NCBI GenBank assembly: GCA_030248195.1
Contig: JASAND010006790.1
Location: 1 to 64,000 of the forward strand
Origin: Trissonchulus latispiculum
Lineage: Eukaryota > Nematoda > Enoplea > Enoplida > Ironidae
Direction: 5' to 3'
Length of the DNA: 64,000 bases
The position numbers and the translations under genes were made by a program. The notes beneath the pieces were generated by a model. The model searched no databases. It saw only the letters and a list, made by a program, of their open reading frames with translations, and was not told the DNA's origin. This document shows positions 34,383-46,713 of this stretch, piece after piece (position 1 is the stretch's first letter; the number at the start of each line of letters is the position of its first letter).

Positions 34383-35923
34383 GCGCGGCGGGAAATAAAA
34401 ACCCAAATTTTCGAATTTGGGCTGTAACTTTTTTATTAAGCGATAAATCGAAAAACTAACGATAACTACAATGCAGGAAAAACCCACGGGCGGCAAAAAA
34501 CCCAGCCGAAGTTTGTGCTGGAAGCATGCCAGAACATTTTTGACTATACCATTCGAAAGAGCGGGTCATTTTTAGTACGTACATCAGCATCAAAAAATAT
34601 CAATATTTTTGCAAAACTTTATGTCAAATTGACTTTTGAAAATTTTGTATGTGTACCACGTTGTAGGCAAGTTTTGGAAATTTTATGAAATTTGCTTAAT
34701 TTCTGCAGTTTTAACTAGGGATGCACCGGGGCCTGGGCCCCGGCCCCGGTGGTCAGGCCCCGGTACCGACCGGGGCCAAAAATTAGCAATTTTGTAAATT
34801 TTTGACATTTTTTGACCAAAATTTTTAAATTTCGAAAGTCAAAAAGTGTTACAAAGCGTTTGTTTTCCAGCCGATATGAATGAAAACAACGATAGTAATG
34901 TTTGCATATCAAAAATATTGCAAAATTTAAATTTTCAACAAAATTTTAGAAAATTTTCTATTTGGACCCCCAATTTCCGGGGCCACGATGAGGTCCTGGC
35001 CCCAGCCCCGATGCATCTCTAGTTTTAACATCCTATCACATAGAAAACATGTTTTTATTGCATTTAAAGCTAAACCAGACCTATTTTAGTGAAAAATTGG
35101 CGATTGACGAAATTGAAAAATTTGGCTTGAAATGGCACCATGTCAGATTTTGGCCACCTGGACCACACATTGTGGACACATAGAAGGTTGAACCTAGGTA
35201 AAATCTATACCAAATTAATCAGGAGGCTCTATTGAGCTCAGAAATGCATGAATCTTTCCTTTGCTGGTAATGGTTAGAAAAAATTTTCATTTTGAAATTT
35301 GGGTTTTTTCCCGCACATGGGTTTTTCACGCCGACTCAAGGTGACCCCCAGGTCGCACCACAGGCAGTAGAGCCAAATTGCATACAGCATCGTGAACTTC
35401 GAGACATGTCCTCTGTACATTATAATCCGTTTTGGGCTAGGTCTTTCCAGTAGTTCAGGATGACCTCCCAAAGTTGACCTGTTGACCCTGTCTGTCTGAC
35501 CATAGGTGTGGCTGGGCAAAAAATCTGGGGGGGGGGGTTCCGACGGAGGGTGGGGGGGGGCCGCCAAAATTCCCAAAAAACCATAAATTTTAGATTTTTT
35601 TGCCATTTTTGGCCACTTTTTGGTCAAAAATCGGGGGGGCCTAGCTAAAGTCTGAAAAATCTGGGGGGGGGGGGTCGCGAAAATTTATCAATTTGGTGGG
35701 GGGGTCCCCCCGCCCCCCCCCCCTAACACGCCTATGTGTCTGACCCCCAAGTTGGGACCAAAAAATTTGCTGAGACGCAGCGTGAGCTACAATAATACAG
35801 CCTCTAGGGTAGTTTTGGACGCTCTTTCAGATAGGCTATTAAAATCCTGTCTAGCTCATATGGGTGACTCACACTGGCGTTAGGTTTTTCCAGCATCTCG
35901 GACAGGGTGTTTTCCCGCCGCGC
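34383..35923. mobile_element. TA-flanked inverted-repeat element hosting a nested hAT MITE
   Basis: Ends GCGCGGCGGGAAA... and ...TTTCCCGCCGCGC are inverted, each bordered by TA (34381-34382, 35924-35925), consistent with a Tc1/mariner-type non-autonomous element. The interior is non-coding and contains the GGGGCC-rich block near 34720-34770 and the MITE at 35501-35736. Confidence 0.6.
35501..35736. mobile_element. hAT MITE of the CATAGGTGTG family, 236 bp
   Basis: Ends CATAGGTGTGGC / (inverted) CATAGGCGTGTTAG. Perfect 8-bp duplication TGTCTGAC at 35493-35500 and 35737-35744. Second member of the family seen at 32649-33109. Confidence 0.9.
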
Positions 35924-35934
35924 TATAACTTGAC

Positions 35935-36704
35935 CAGGGTATTTTTACAGGGGGGGGGCGCACAGGAAAACTTTTATGGAAAAAATCGGAAAAAAACCGG
36001 AATAATAGTTTTAACTACAAATTTTATCCCGATATTTTTCCGATTTTTTCCGGATGTCTGAAAAAATCGGAAAAATATCGGAATAAATTATCCGGGTTTT
36101 TTCCCGATATTTTCTAACTTTGGAAAAAATCGGAATAATTTCGGAAAAAAACCGGAAAAAACGGTAGGAAAAATATCGGAAAAAATCGGAATAATGGAAA
36201 AGTTGCACAAAAATCGGAAAAATCTCCGGATAAAATCGGAAAAAATTGGGTAAAAAATCGGGAAAAAATCGGAAAAGTTGCACAAAAAAATCGGAATAAT
36301 TACCGAAAAAATTGGAAAAATGAGTTCTGATTTTTTTCCGATTTTTTCCGAAAAAGGTTTTCCTGTGGCGGGGGGCCCTCCCCCGAAATTGACCTTTCCC
36401 CCCGAAAATGCCTTCCCCCCCGGGATTTTATTTTGGTCTTCCACCTTAATGAGGTTTACATTTTCTCCAAAATTGGTCAAATTTTCAAAAATTTTCCGGC
36501 TTCGCCGGAGATTTTTACCTAAAAATGGCTATTTTGGCTTAAATCCTGGCATTTTTGAGAACTTTTTGCGTTTCTACGTGCAAACTACGCCAAAAAATAG
36601 CAATTTTTGGCTCATTTTTACCAAAAAATCTTTCCCCCCCCGGAAATTTCTTCCCCCCCCCCGGAAGCCCCCTCCCCCGAAAAAAATCCCTAAAAAATGC
36701 CCTG
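35935..36704. mobile_element. CAGGGTATTTTT-family element with an internal foldback
   Basis: Inverted ends CAGGGTATTTTT / CAGGGCATTTTTTAGGG with a 6-bp direct repeat CTTGAC outside (35929-35934, 36705-36710). Inside, 35961-36367 is another foldback with CACAGGAAAAC ends filled with CGGAAAAAATCGG repeats, giving spurious Phe-rich frames. Confidence 0.6.
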
Positions 36705-36899
36705 CTTGACCAAAGTTGACTTTCCAAAGTTGGCCAACATGCTAAGGATTTTTGATAGTTTGCAAGTATATATATCTAAGTTCTAACCAACTATCAAACT
36801 TAGGCTACTAGAAATTCGTATGCGGGCAAAATTCTACTTGTTCTATCACATGACAATAGTGGTTTTCCTCTACGTGAACCCAGGAAAAATTGACTTGAA

Positions 36900-38310
36900 A
36901 GACTTGAAAGACTCCCAGACTTGAAAAACATGGTGACCATACCCATAGGTGTAAGGTGGGGGGTAGGGGGGGGTAGCCCCCCCCAAGCCTTTTTTCAACC
37001 CTCCCCCAAAACTTTTTGGGGGGGGACGTCCCCCCCCCCCAACTGGCCCCTCAACCCCCCCCCCCCCAAAGGAAACAAAATGATTGTCATGTTGCTAACA
37101 CATATGTCAAATTTGGATTCTGCGTCCCCAAAAATCCTCTGGCCTCTAGGCCAGGTTTTCCTCAAATTCTGGGATTTTATAAATAAAGCGTTTCCCCAGG
37201 TGTTCGGAACCATGGAGGTGGAGGGTCGCCAGATCAGAATTGGTTGGTCGGACAATAAAACTGACCTCAAATTTGAATCCCTTATAAATCATTTTTGTTG
37301 AGATCCGCCTTCAAATAAATTTTCCCACGGGCTCAACTCCCGAAAACCGGGTTCGGCGCCATAGAGGCCTAGGATTGAGAGCTACCATAAAATTTGTAAA
37401 ATTTTCACTGAAACCGCCACTCTCAAAAACCCCCGCAGGTAAATTTTCGTTAAATTTGGTCGAATATTTTTTATCAAAATCCTTTTTATCCCCTTATATG
37501 TATATAGGATTGCCAAATTTTGGGAGTTTTAGAAGTTTGCTTAATTTCTGCAGTTTAAGCATCCTATCACAAGAAAATGTGTTTTAGTTGCATTTAAAGC
37601 CAAGCCCGGCTTATTTTATCCATTTTTGACGAAGTTGAAAAATTTGACTTGAAAGACTTGAAAGACTCCCAGACTTGAAAAACATGGTGACCATACCCAT
37701 AGGTGTAAGGTGGGGGGTTGGGGGCGTAGCCCCCCCCCCCCAAGCCTTTTTCAACCCTCCCCCAAAACGTTTTGGGGGGGACGTCCCCCCCCAACTGGGG
37801 GGGGGTGGGGGGGGGGGTAGTCGCGCCGAAAGCGCGAAAAATGGCCAAAAATTGGGTATTTTTAGGGTAAATTTTCAAAAAATTTTCAAAAATGTCGAAA
37901 TTTTTGGCTTGAACTGTTTATTATTATGAGAAATACACGTTTTTAACTGTATTATGGATCTTATGACTCAATATTGACCTTATTTTGGACTTGGAAACAT
38001 GTTGGCAATCAAGTTTTCGAGTTTAAAACCACTGTCTAATGTTAAAATTACTTTATGGTTAGATGTTTTTCATCATTAGAAACGGCTGAAAATACGATTT
38101 TTGGCATAAAAAATGAAAAATTTTTTTGGGGGAGGGTTGGGGGGGTCCTGGGGGGGGGTTGGCGGGGTCGCCAGAGGGAGCCCCCCCAGAAAATGTTGGG
38201 GGGGGGGGGGAGCCTCCCCCACCCCAAATCTCCGTTACACCTACCTGAACGGGAGGTCAAATTTCACTGACCCTTTGTGGAAGCAAATTTGGGTGCCCCT
38301 TGTGAAAATA
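36900..38310. repeat. Dispersed long repeat, copy 1
   Basis: Blocks 37050-37430 and 37545-38275 recur almost unchanged and in the same orientation at 56775-57150 and 57155-57840. Within copy 1 the block near 36900-36990 is itself repeated at 37640-37715. It contains G/C homopolymer runs that vary in length between copies. Apparent frames such as 36921-37301 are shared repeats, not genes. Confidence 0.85.
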
Positions 38311-40343
38311 TGAAGTGAAAAATTCCGGCGAAGCCGGAAAATTTGTGGAAATTTTAGTCATAAATCCTATATAATTTTTGGGCAATTTTTTACCCCTTGT
38401 GGGAGCAATTTCGCGACCCCTTGCTGTGAGAAATAGAATGCTTTAAAACCATTAAAAATTTCAAAATATATATGTGTAATGGAATTGGTAAAATCTGAGA
38501 TTAAAATCTGTTTAAACCGATTAATAAATGGGCAAAATTAGTGAAATCGGTAAAGAAGAATCTCCATGCAATGGACTTGCGAAGAAGATCAACGATTATC
38601 ACTATGGAATATGATTAATAAATGATGTCCAAGCAATAATTGTATGAATTGTTTTGTGTTTGCCAAGCCAGAGTTGTCTAGTACTCAATATTAAGGAAAA
38701 TTCTTAAATAGGGACCAAGGTTTGCACTCAAGTAGGACAGAAATCTTAGTAGCGTTAACAATTTCAGGTTTAATTAAGTTTAAATATTGTCTAAATTACT
38801 AACAATACTAATCTAGAAGTGTAGATGAAGGATTAATTCGGTCACCTATCTCCTAGTAACCGGAGTTGTCACTCCACTCGACTTCAAACGGCAGTATCTT
38901 GACAAATCATAAAGAATCTTTGAAAATCAGTGAGTTGTTACTCCCCACGAAGGAAAACATCAGTAATTTGACTAATCTTAAGTGTATTAATGAGTTGTCA
39001 CTCATAACTGAGCCAAGAATGATGGCCCTTTTGGCCACCTTACACGCTCCCCATTAACTAAACATGAATCTACAGAAAGGCATTGACTTACAATAGAAAA
39101 TTACACGTTCTCTAAGCGGAAAATTGGCCGTAAAATAGCCTATAAAGTGAAAATTTACGTTAAAAACGACGAATATCAGAAGATGGTTCGACTCTAGGCA
39201 TTAAAATAGCTAAGTATGTAGCTGCATAGGTTTAATTAGGGCTAATTAGTACTAATTATGCAGTAATTAGCCAATGTTAACAATTTTGGGTTGAAACATG
39301 ACTTGGGCTCAGAAGGAGAATTTGATGCTGATTTCAAAAATCCAAACCCGACGTTTTAACTCCAAAAATTGAGAAAGTTATGGTTAAAAATGTTTTTATC
39401 AAGATTACACTTTTGTTGTGTAATCTTAACACTCCAAAAAGGAGTGTTCTAAAAAGATTTTTGTTTTGGTTTGACTTAAGTCAAACCTTTTCTTTTCTTT
39501 TTTCCTTTTCTTCCTTCTGTTGGGCCTTTCTTCAAGAACCCAACAGTTGTCTTCTCCTCAAGCTTCGGCCGAAGACAAAGCCAGCAAAGAGGAAAAGGAA
39601 AGTCTACGTGGTTTTCAGCCCAAGTCATGACAAGAAGGGGGCCGTTGCCCTTTAATAATAGTAATATTACAATAATAAGTAGCTAGGAATGCGTAAGTAA
39701 GTATATATTAGGTAATTGTGTAATTTATTTGTTCTGGAAAATTATACAATTCGCGTAACAATTAGTTAAAGTTCTAAAATTTAGTAAAATTGTCCCTTTG
39801 GTTGCGTTTATGTGTTAAAGAAAGTTTCCCAAAATTTTGCTAGAATTCGGGGCCCAAAATATATCAAAAAAGGGTCAGTTGGAGGGCAATAATTCTAAAA
39901 TCTCATTAATATTGACCCTCGGCGGTCAGCTGGCCCGCCTCGCCGCTGCGCCCCATATGTAAAAGGTGGCAAGCTTCTAGAAAGTTCCAGAACTTTCTAG
40001 AAGCTTTGCCTTAGAATCAAAGGAAAATCCGCCTCCAAAGTCACTAATGACCTGTCATCGGGCTGCCAGCAAAACTGTCAGTGTTCGTCAGTTTCTAATC
40101 AGTGTTCGTTTGAGTGAGACCGAGAGCGGTTGCTTTCCCCCCTCCCTTCTAGTGCGCTCTCCAGTGCAGTTGTTGCCTGCATGGGGGCTAAAGTGCACTC
40201 TCCCCGGTTAGGTGAAGAGACATAGGGACTTTTCTGACCTTCGGGTCAGAAAAGAAATTGAGAAATACAACGAACACTACAGATTTAGGGCCATATAGGC
40301 TTGCTATGCCTGGCCAACAACCGAGAATAAAAACCTAGGATTT

Positions 40344-40605
40344 ATCGGCCATTTTGGCCAATTTTTATGTATCTTTGAGACCTTTTGGTCATATCTTTTT
40401 TGTACTCGTGAGGCCTTTGGCCATTTTTATGTACGACTTTTGGGCCTTCGGGCCATTTTTTCTATATTTTGTGAGGCCTATGGGCCATTTTTACGCGCAC
40501 CTTTTTGGGCCGTAGAGCCCCTATTTTATCAGCATAATTGGGCCAGAGGCCAGTTTTATTTCTCTAGCATGCGTGGGCCTTTGAGCCACCTTTTTTAGTT
40601 CGTTT
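40344..40605. repeat. Tandem array of eight ~33-bp hairpin units
   Basis: Units begin near 40344, 40377, 40409, 40442, 40473, 40507, 40540 and 40575. Each has a mini-hairpin followed by a T-rich spacer often reading ATTTTTATGTA. Stems: GGCC/GGCC in several units, GACC/GGTC in unit 2, GGGC/GCCC in unit 6 and GGC/GCC in unit 8. The unit sequence drifts while pairing is kept. Confidence 0.75.
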
Positions 40606-41540
40606 AATTCAAATGCTTATTCTTATCATTTTATTATTTTAATAATGGGGCAACTCATGTAAACTCCTCCTGTTCGACGGAGGTCTTGAGAATTGTTCCC
40701 ACTTTCGTTTTTCTGTTTTTATAGCCGACACTCTCTTATTATCGAGGTTTGCTGACCTCCGCCCCTCATTATTCTGTTTTATTTAGTTGTTCTTTCAGTT
40801 GCACTTTTCGGTCAAGCTACGACCAATACTTTTTACTATTTTTATAAGGCCCGTTTGACCATTAATTTCGGGGTTTTAACGTAGAATACGGGATTTCTAA
40901 GTGGGGACCCAATCCCTGAGTTTGAGCTAGAGGGTCCCTTTGCTACGACCCTAGATTGTTAAGCTAGTAATAAGAATATTCACCCCACAGCCGGCAACTA
41001 GGAGTTGCCGGCCTTATTGTTTTGTCATGGCTTTGTTAAGCCCCAAAAATTCATTGTCTGTAATTTGTAACTGTTTGCTGTAGGTCGGTTCTAAAATTGA
41101 TAGGTTACCAAAAGTATGAAAAGAGTTTTAAAATGAAGTCCTAAAATAATCACTTGTCTTATAATCCGTTGTTTTTAATAATTAACAATCAAGCGTTTCA
41201 CGGGGAATGACCGGCTTCCCCATTAGTTAATTTAGTTGTTGACAGTAGTTTGGTTTTTAGTAATGATTGCTTAGCAATCATTACTCACACGGCTTTCCAA
41301 AGTTACCAAAGTTCTGCAAAGTTGCCAAAATCCAATGCTAAAAGTCGAGTTTTAGGACTCTCAAACTCGCAACAAATTCTAATAGCTAAGAATTACAATA
41401 GAATGTCACATTAGAATGTGCGTTTGTAGGCCCAGTTAAGGATATAAACGACTCCATAAATTAGATTTAGGGTACCTGAATTACTCCTAGGTGTGTGCAT
41501 GTGTGTGTGATTGGGATTAGTTAGGTGAGTACCTACTTAA

Positions 41541-42766
41541 GGGGGGGGGGGGGGTCGCGATTTTTCGACCATCTCCGATTTTTCTCATTTTCACATATTT
41601 TGTAGCCTCATGGGTCCGCAAAACAAGACATGTGCGTTTGTTGCAAAACTTTTCCTATCATTCACAATAGCCCTCCAAAGGTGACCCCGACATGTGTTAA
41701 ACATAGGAAAATGAAAAAGTTAGGAAAATTTTTCTGCTACCAAAAGTTTGAGCGCTGTGTAAGAGCAAATCGGCTACCACGCGGCGTCAACCTAATTTGG
41801 ACTAGGTAAAGTGCTAATATCTATACGAGATTATTTTCCGTAGGGTTGCTGATTTTATACGAATTTTTAAAGTCCGGAGAAGTAGATTTTTGCTCAAAAT
41901 CGCGCTACGAGTGGGTAGGTCAGTCGACGTTTTGTCCTGTCCTGAACTAACCCTTTGATGTAGAAACTTCGTGTTTAGATATTAGCACAGTAAATTGTTA
42001 GAGCTTTATTTTGCATATAACCAATCCCTATCAGACCTTTTCAGTAGCTCACAGTTTTGGTAGCAGAAATTCCATTTTTCCTCAAAAATCGTCATTTTTC
42101 GAAAATTTCATGTTTGCTGCTTCATAAGTCAGTCAAATCTTAAGGTATCTCAATAAAATTTGGCATGCTAATAGGCTGGCATAAAACCTACCTGTATGTA
42201 AAGTTTCATGCCAATAGCCTGTGTCTATCTCTGGTGACATACTACGATAGCATGGCGGACACCTATGGGCAAAAAATGTCAAATGTTCAACTTTTTCAAA
42301 TATAGCCATATTTTATATCAAATTGAAGCTCTCGATGACCTGAACATTTTATCTTCTTGCACCAAGTCTTTACAAAGCAGTATGAGAAAGTTAGAGCGAG
42401 TTAAAGTTTGAAGCAAATGACAGTCGGAATAAGCTTTACCAAATTGTCCAAACGCCGTGTCTCGCTCATTGCTTGGCTTGCCACTGCAATTTATGCGGTA
42501 ATAAACACTTACAGGTAAAGGCTTTAAATTGATGTATTTGTCATGCCGCAGTCTCTTGTCATCCTATGTGTACGCGACTTCGAAGCCCTCAGGGAGGCAT
42601 ACTAACGTAAATACTAAATTGTATGGATTTGAACTGCAATATCTCTAGCCAGGATTGACCCTGGACCCTAAAAATTTGTCTTGTTTTGCGCACATATGGG
42701 GGTATATAATACCCAAAAATGAGCGAAATCGGTGACTATAAAATTTGGTACCTGGCGACCCCCCCC
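41541..42766. mobile_element. TTAA-flanked non-autonomous element (Kolobok- or piggyBac-like)
   Basis: TTAA on both sides (41537-41540, 42767-42770). Inverted ends G-run then GGTCGC on the left and GCGACC then C-run on the right, with weaker similarity continuing inward (CGATTT, CTCATTTT). TTAA targets fit Kolobok (which has GG termini) or piggyBac. No transposase frame over 1.2 kb. Confidence 0.7.
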
Positions 42767-42779
42767 TTAAGAGGTTGCG

Positions 42780-43260
42780 TGTTTGTACGTGTGTGTGTGT
42801 GAGATTGTACGAATGATATGGTATGGTAGGCGTGATTGGTATGAATGACTGTATGCTTGCTGACCTGAGTGTATAGTCTAACTGTCGTATAAATGAAGTG
42901 AAAATGTCTGTTGTGTGAAAGTTGTCTGAATGTCGTACGAATGAGGATCGAGTGCTTAATTACTTGTGTGATCGGAACAATGTGCAAGCATTGTAGGACG
43001 AATGTCTAACTTAGCAATAGGTTTACGACTATTAAGCGCTAGTTAGTCAGAAAGTGTGTAAGTGCTGTGTGTGTGTAGGATATGATTGAATAAGTGATTG
43101 TTCCTATCTGTAACGATTGTCTGTGTGTATAGTTGTGTGAAGCACCAGAATAAGTTAGGACTCCAATAGTACGCAGGAAAACAATAAAAAGTAAGGTAGT
43201 TCTAGTGGATAAGTCCTGTATACATGACTGGAAGTTTGTGAACGAATGATTACGTAGGTA
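42780..43260. repeat. GT-rich degenerate repeat
   Basis: Stretches of GTGTGTGTGTG and repeated GTACGAATGA-type strings. Non-coding; minus frames here are His/Thr-rich by composition. Confidence 0.45.
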
Positions 43261-44273
43261 ATTTAGGTTTAGGCTCAAAGTGCAAATATGCAAACGAGGC
43301 CCAGACCGAGGGACCTAGGGTCACGGGGACCCCGTATTAGGTCCTTACCAGTCGGAATAGGGATATCCTCGTTTCGTCCGCGTAGGTCACTCTTTGTCAA
43401 AAGTGCGGACGAATCGCATGAAGGAAGATTCTCTAATAGTTGATTTTTCACTCAGTCAAAAGCAATGCATTGCCTGTCCAAAAAACTGTCGTTTTCGCAA
43501 AATCCGCATGAAATGTATGAGAACAGTACGTAAGACCAATGATGAAGGTAGTTTTAAAGTTACAATACCGTCCCTGTTAATTTGTGAATCGTAGTAATAA
43601 TAATCAACAAGGTACCTGAAATGAAGGAAACAACAGGTAGTTACGTAGATGTTATGAATAGCGTAGTGGAATTAGGTGTTAGGAATAGCTTAACAGAACC
43701 ATTATCTGATACAGGCAAAACTACCAAGGTCAATGAAATAGTCAGTTTCCGAAATTTGATGTTTGTTAAAATAGGAAGTTGTTACCTTCCTCGTTTAGGA
43801 CCCGGGAAGTTGGAGGTCCTAAACTTAGCTATTGCACTTTTGTCAAGCAAACGTGCTGACTCTTTTCTAATTAACTAATGTTGTTACAAGCAGGAAGTTG
43901 TCATCTTCCTCGTCCGGGCCTGGAAAACAAAAGGTCCTAGATTCAATTACGCTCGGACAAATTAACGTTACGCGTTTCGAGACAACTAATATCCGCCTGT
44001 TTCGAAAAGGGCTCAAAATAGCCTCAATCTCACTTTTCCAGTCTGGGATGCACAGAAGCAAGACGTGCAAGGCAAAGTCACGTTGTAACTGCAATTTCTT
44101 GCACAAGAGTAATAAGTAATACTTCGTCCCAAAATTAAATTCTACTACAGTGATATTGGCAAAACTGTTCAAAAACTACGATATTTTCGCCAAGCTTTCA
44201 AGTTTCTCAGCAAACTCAAGTTCACAAGTCTAACTCCTATTCAGAAAGCCAAAAATGTGAGTAATGGTTGCTG

Positions 44274-44284
44274 GGTTCGAATCC
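44274..44284 (+). promoter_or_regulatory. tRNA-type B-box sequence
   Basis: GGTTCGAATCC is an exact RNA polymerase III B-box, set in a T-arm-like context (TGGGTTCGAATCCCGCACC). No matching A-box or tRNA body lies upstream, so this is at most a tRNA-derived fragment. Confidence 0.35.
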
Positions 44285-45936
44285 CGCACCTATAACTTGT
44301 ACTAATGGGTTTTAACCCATTTGATTCAGGTGCGGAAGGACAGTCGCTCTGCCACAGTTCGTATCCTGAATTCCAGCCCTCAGTGGATCAGACGTGTAGT
44401 GACGATTCTGTAGTAATTATCAGTGTGTGAGATTAGTCCGGAGAAGGACCAGATTATTGGATTATTCGAAGATTTGCCCCGTTGACTAACCCTGTTTGGA
44501 ATCAGACTAGCTGAAGGTACATTAGAGGCTGAGTACGCCTGATTAACGACTTGGGGCAGAGACGATTGCAAAGACAGCACCAGAATCAACAGTGGGACCT
44601 GAAATCTAACCAAAACGAACCGAACATTACTTTCAATCTCTCTAAAGTAACTCTTTCTCTCTCATTTCAAAAGATGAATCTATTCGAGTTAATTGTCAGC
44701 CTTATTGAAGGGGTTATCACCCCTTGTCTTTGGTCTAACTAGTTCCGTGGTAATTTCGAGTCAGTCAGAAGTAGAAGATATAAAGAAGAGATTAAAGAAA
44801 AGCATACCTTGTACTAACACCGTAACCGTTCCCAGGAAACTCCCAACCGGACCGACCCTTGCGTTATCCCCCCAGGTGACCGAACAGCATCCGAATGTGC
44901 TATTGTTACTGGCATTTCGGGCTCACCCACAGACCGGAATCTTGTACTACTAACCACTTTAATCTAGTTAAATTTATCTTTTCCGTAGCTAATGTTATTA
45001 TTATACTATTGTCCTTGGTAAGGAGGACGGATAAACAGTCTTAACTTAAAACACGAGCACAAGCACATAGGGACCGCACAGTAGAGTTTAGTGGTAGATT
45101 AGAAGAAGAAGACAAGAGGAAGAAAGAAAGAACCAGTTGGTTGAGTTAAAGAGTCAAGACCTTGTCCCTAACAATAATTACTAATTTGGGTAAACTGAGT
45201 ACTGGCAACTCTGGCAAACTATTGTACTGTTTGCCGTTAACCGTATACCTGTATTGTAAGTTGCCATTTGCACTGTTGGCGGTAACATTGTCAATTGTAC
45301 GCTTGTACTCACCGTTATTCTTATTATAATTGGTTTTGCTATTTGCGTAAATAAATTGCAGTGCCTTATAGTCAGCCGTGTGAACTAAAGCAGCTATCCT
45401 GATCAGGACTCTGGAACCATATCTGACCCCTGAACAAGTAAGTGATTATAATCTGACCCCTTGGACCCTACAAAGACAGCAATCAGCGATTCCGGATCTT
45501 GATTTGTCAATCAAGGTCTATCCACTAGAGTTCATTGTCACTGAACCAAACCACCCTCTGGAAAGCAAGTGTCGACCCCGCTTGCTAACGACATCAACGG
45601 AGCCTAACCCCTACCAAACGAACTCACGATCAAGACCCCACCCAGGTTGGCCGCAGGGAATTCTCAGTTTTGGACACATCACCTTCTGAGAATCCGGTGC
45701 CTAAGTTTATCGCTACCGATAAACGTGCTGACTTCCGTGCTTTGAAGTGGTTGTTACCCCGAGCCTGCGTCTTGTTAGACCGAAACGGAGCAGAATCCTG
45801 CCGAAAAGAAATTGGAGCTAAATCCTAGCCACTTCATTACATATGTCAACTCTGAGCATTATTGAAGCGTCCAGCTTCAAAATTTGAGTTGCATGCTATG
45901 TTTGCAAAAAAGCTATTGTAAGGAACTATACCCTGT

Positions 45937-45938
<2 letters not shown>

Positions 45939-46002
<64 letters not shown>

Positions 46003-46012
46003 TATATATATA
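45939..46012. repeat. (TA)n microsatellite
   Basis: Pure TA dinucleotide repeat over about 50 bp, then a short TACACATA break and more TA. Confidence 0.95.
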
Positions 46013-46713
46013 ACAAAATGTACAAAAATAAAACAAAATCATTTCATATAAAATGCACAAATATAAACTGATTGTATTTTGTAGTGTAGCTATTACGTAC
46101 CTTAATATATTTGTATATATGGTAACTGTCGGCCATAACGCTATATCTATTTGTCAAACCTGTAGTGCCATAATTGTTTACTGTAGCCCTGTCATAATTG
46201 TTTATTACACTTTATTACACTGCGTATATAAGTCCCCATGTCATTATTCAGTTATATACATTATAATAATATTAGGCATGGCGGGTGAAAAAGGTCCCGC
46301 TGTGTCTAATTTTATTTCTAAATAAAATGATCAAATTTCTTCTTTTTAGCAGGCGGACTTTTCCTACTTTCCTATTTAAGGCTCGGCCACTCCCCTCTAC
46401 TCCTTTCCTGCAGCCCTTTTTTTCAACCCCTGCCTTCCGAGCAGGCAATGGTAGATTTCCGCCATCTTAGTCGCTGCAGGTCTGCGGGGGGCAGACTGTG
46501 TTGCTGAAAGACAAAGCAGCTTGCCCTGGGGGCGACTGAGGTTATATCAGTTCGCCTGACATCGGCCAATAACCGTACGCCGGCTTGGCTTGGGGGTCAC
46601 GTTTTCTATCCGTGATCTTTGCTTCTCCGCTTCTTGTCCGCCTTTTAAAAAGGACCGCGGAGAGCAGCACCATACAGGCCTCCAGTAGTGCCTAACCGGT
46701 GTCTGGGCCCGAA

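Larger units (their letters stand above)
38860..45860. other. Hairpin-dense non-coding region
   Basis: No convincing gene in about 7 kb, but dozens of short perfect stems. Examples: 39401-39427 (10 bp), 39428-39448 (8 bp), 39469-39488 (20-nt palindrome), 39517-39546, 39547-39578, 39968-40010 (stem over 17 bp), 40229-40254 (11-bp stem closing a TTCG tetraloop), GCCGGCAACT/AGTTGCCGGC near 40990, AGTAATGATTGC/GCAATCATTACT near 41260, 43311-43344, 43774-43790, 43795-43825, 43892-43910, 44282-44333, 44708-44726 and several at 45.5-45.7 kb. GAGTTGTCACTC-type hairpins recur near 38863, 38932 and 38992. An element interrupts it at 41541-42766. It may be one large structured non-coding element. Confidence 0.65.

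Noticed and set aside
36011..36480. Phe/Pro-rich membrane-like proteins on the minus strand
   Set aside because: Translation of a CGGAAAAAATCGG repeat inside a foldback element.
36921..37301. A conserved 126-residue protein, since it recurs at 56.8 kb
   Set aside because: Recurrence is due to a duplicated non-coding repeat; G/C-run length changes shift the frame between copies.
40344..40605. A CRISPR array
   Set aside because: About 33-bp period but no constant repeat with unique spacers, and the genome is eukaryotic. It is a hairpin tandem repeat.
41541..42766. A protein-coding transposon
   Set aside because: No frame with transposase motifs on either strand; only ends and target sites are recognisable.
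44255..44300. A complete tRNA gene
   Set aside because: Only a T-arm/B-box is present; no acceptor, D-arm or anticodon stem can be drawn.
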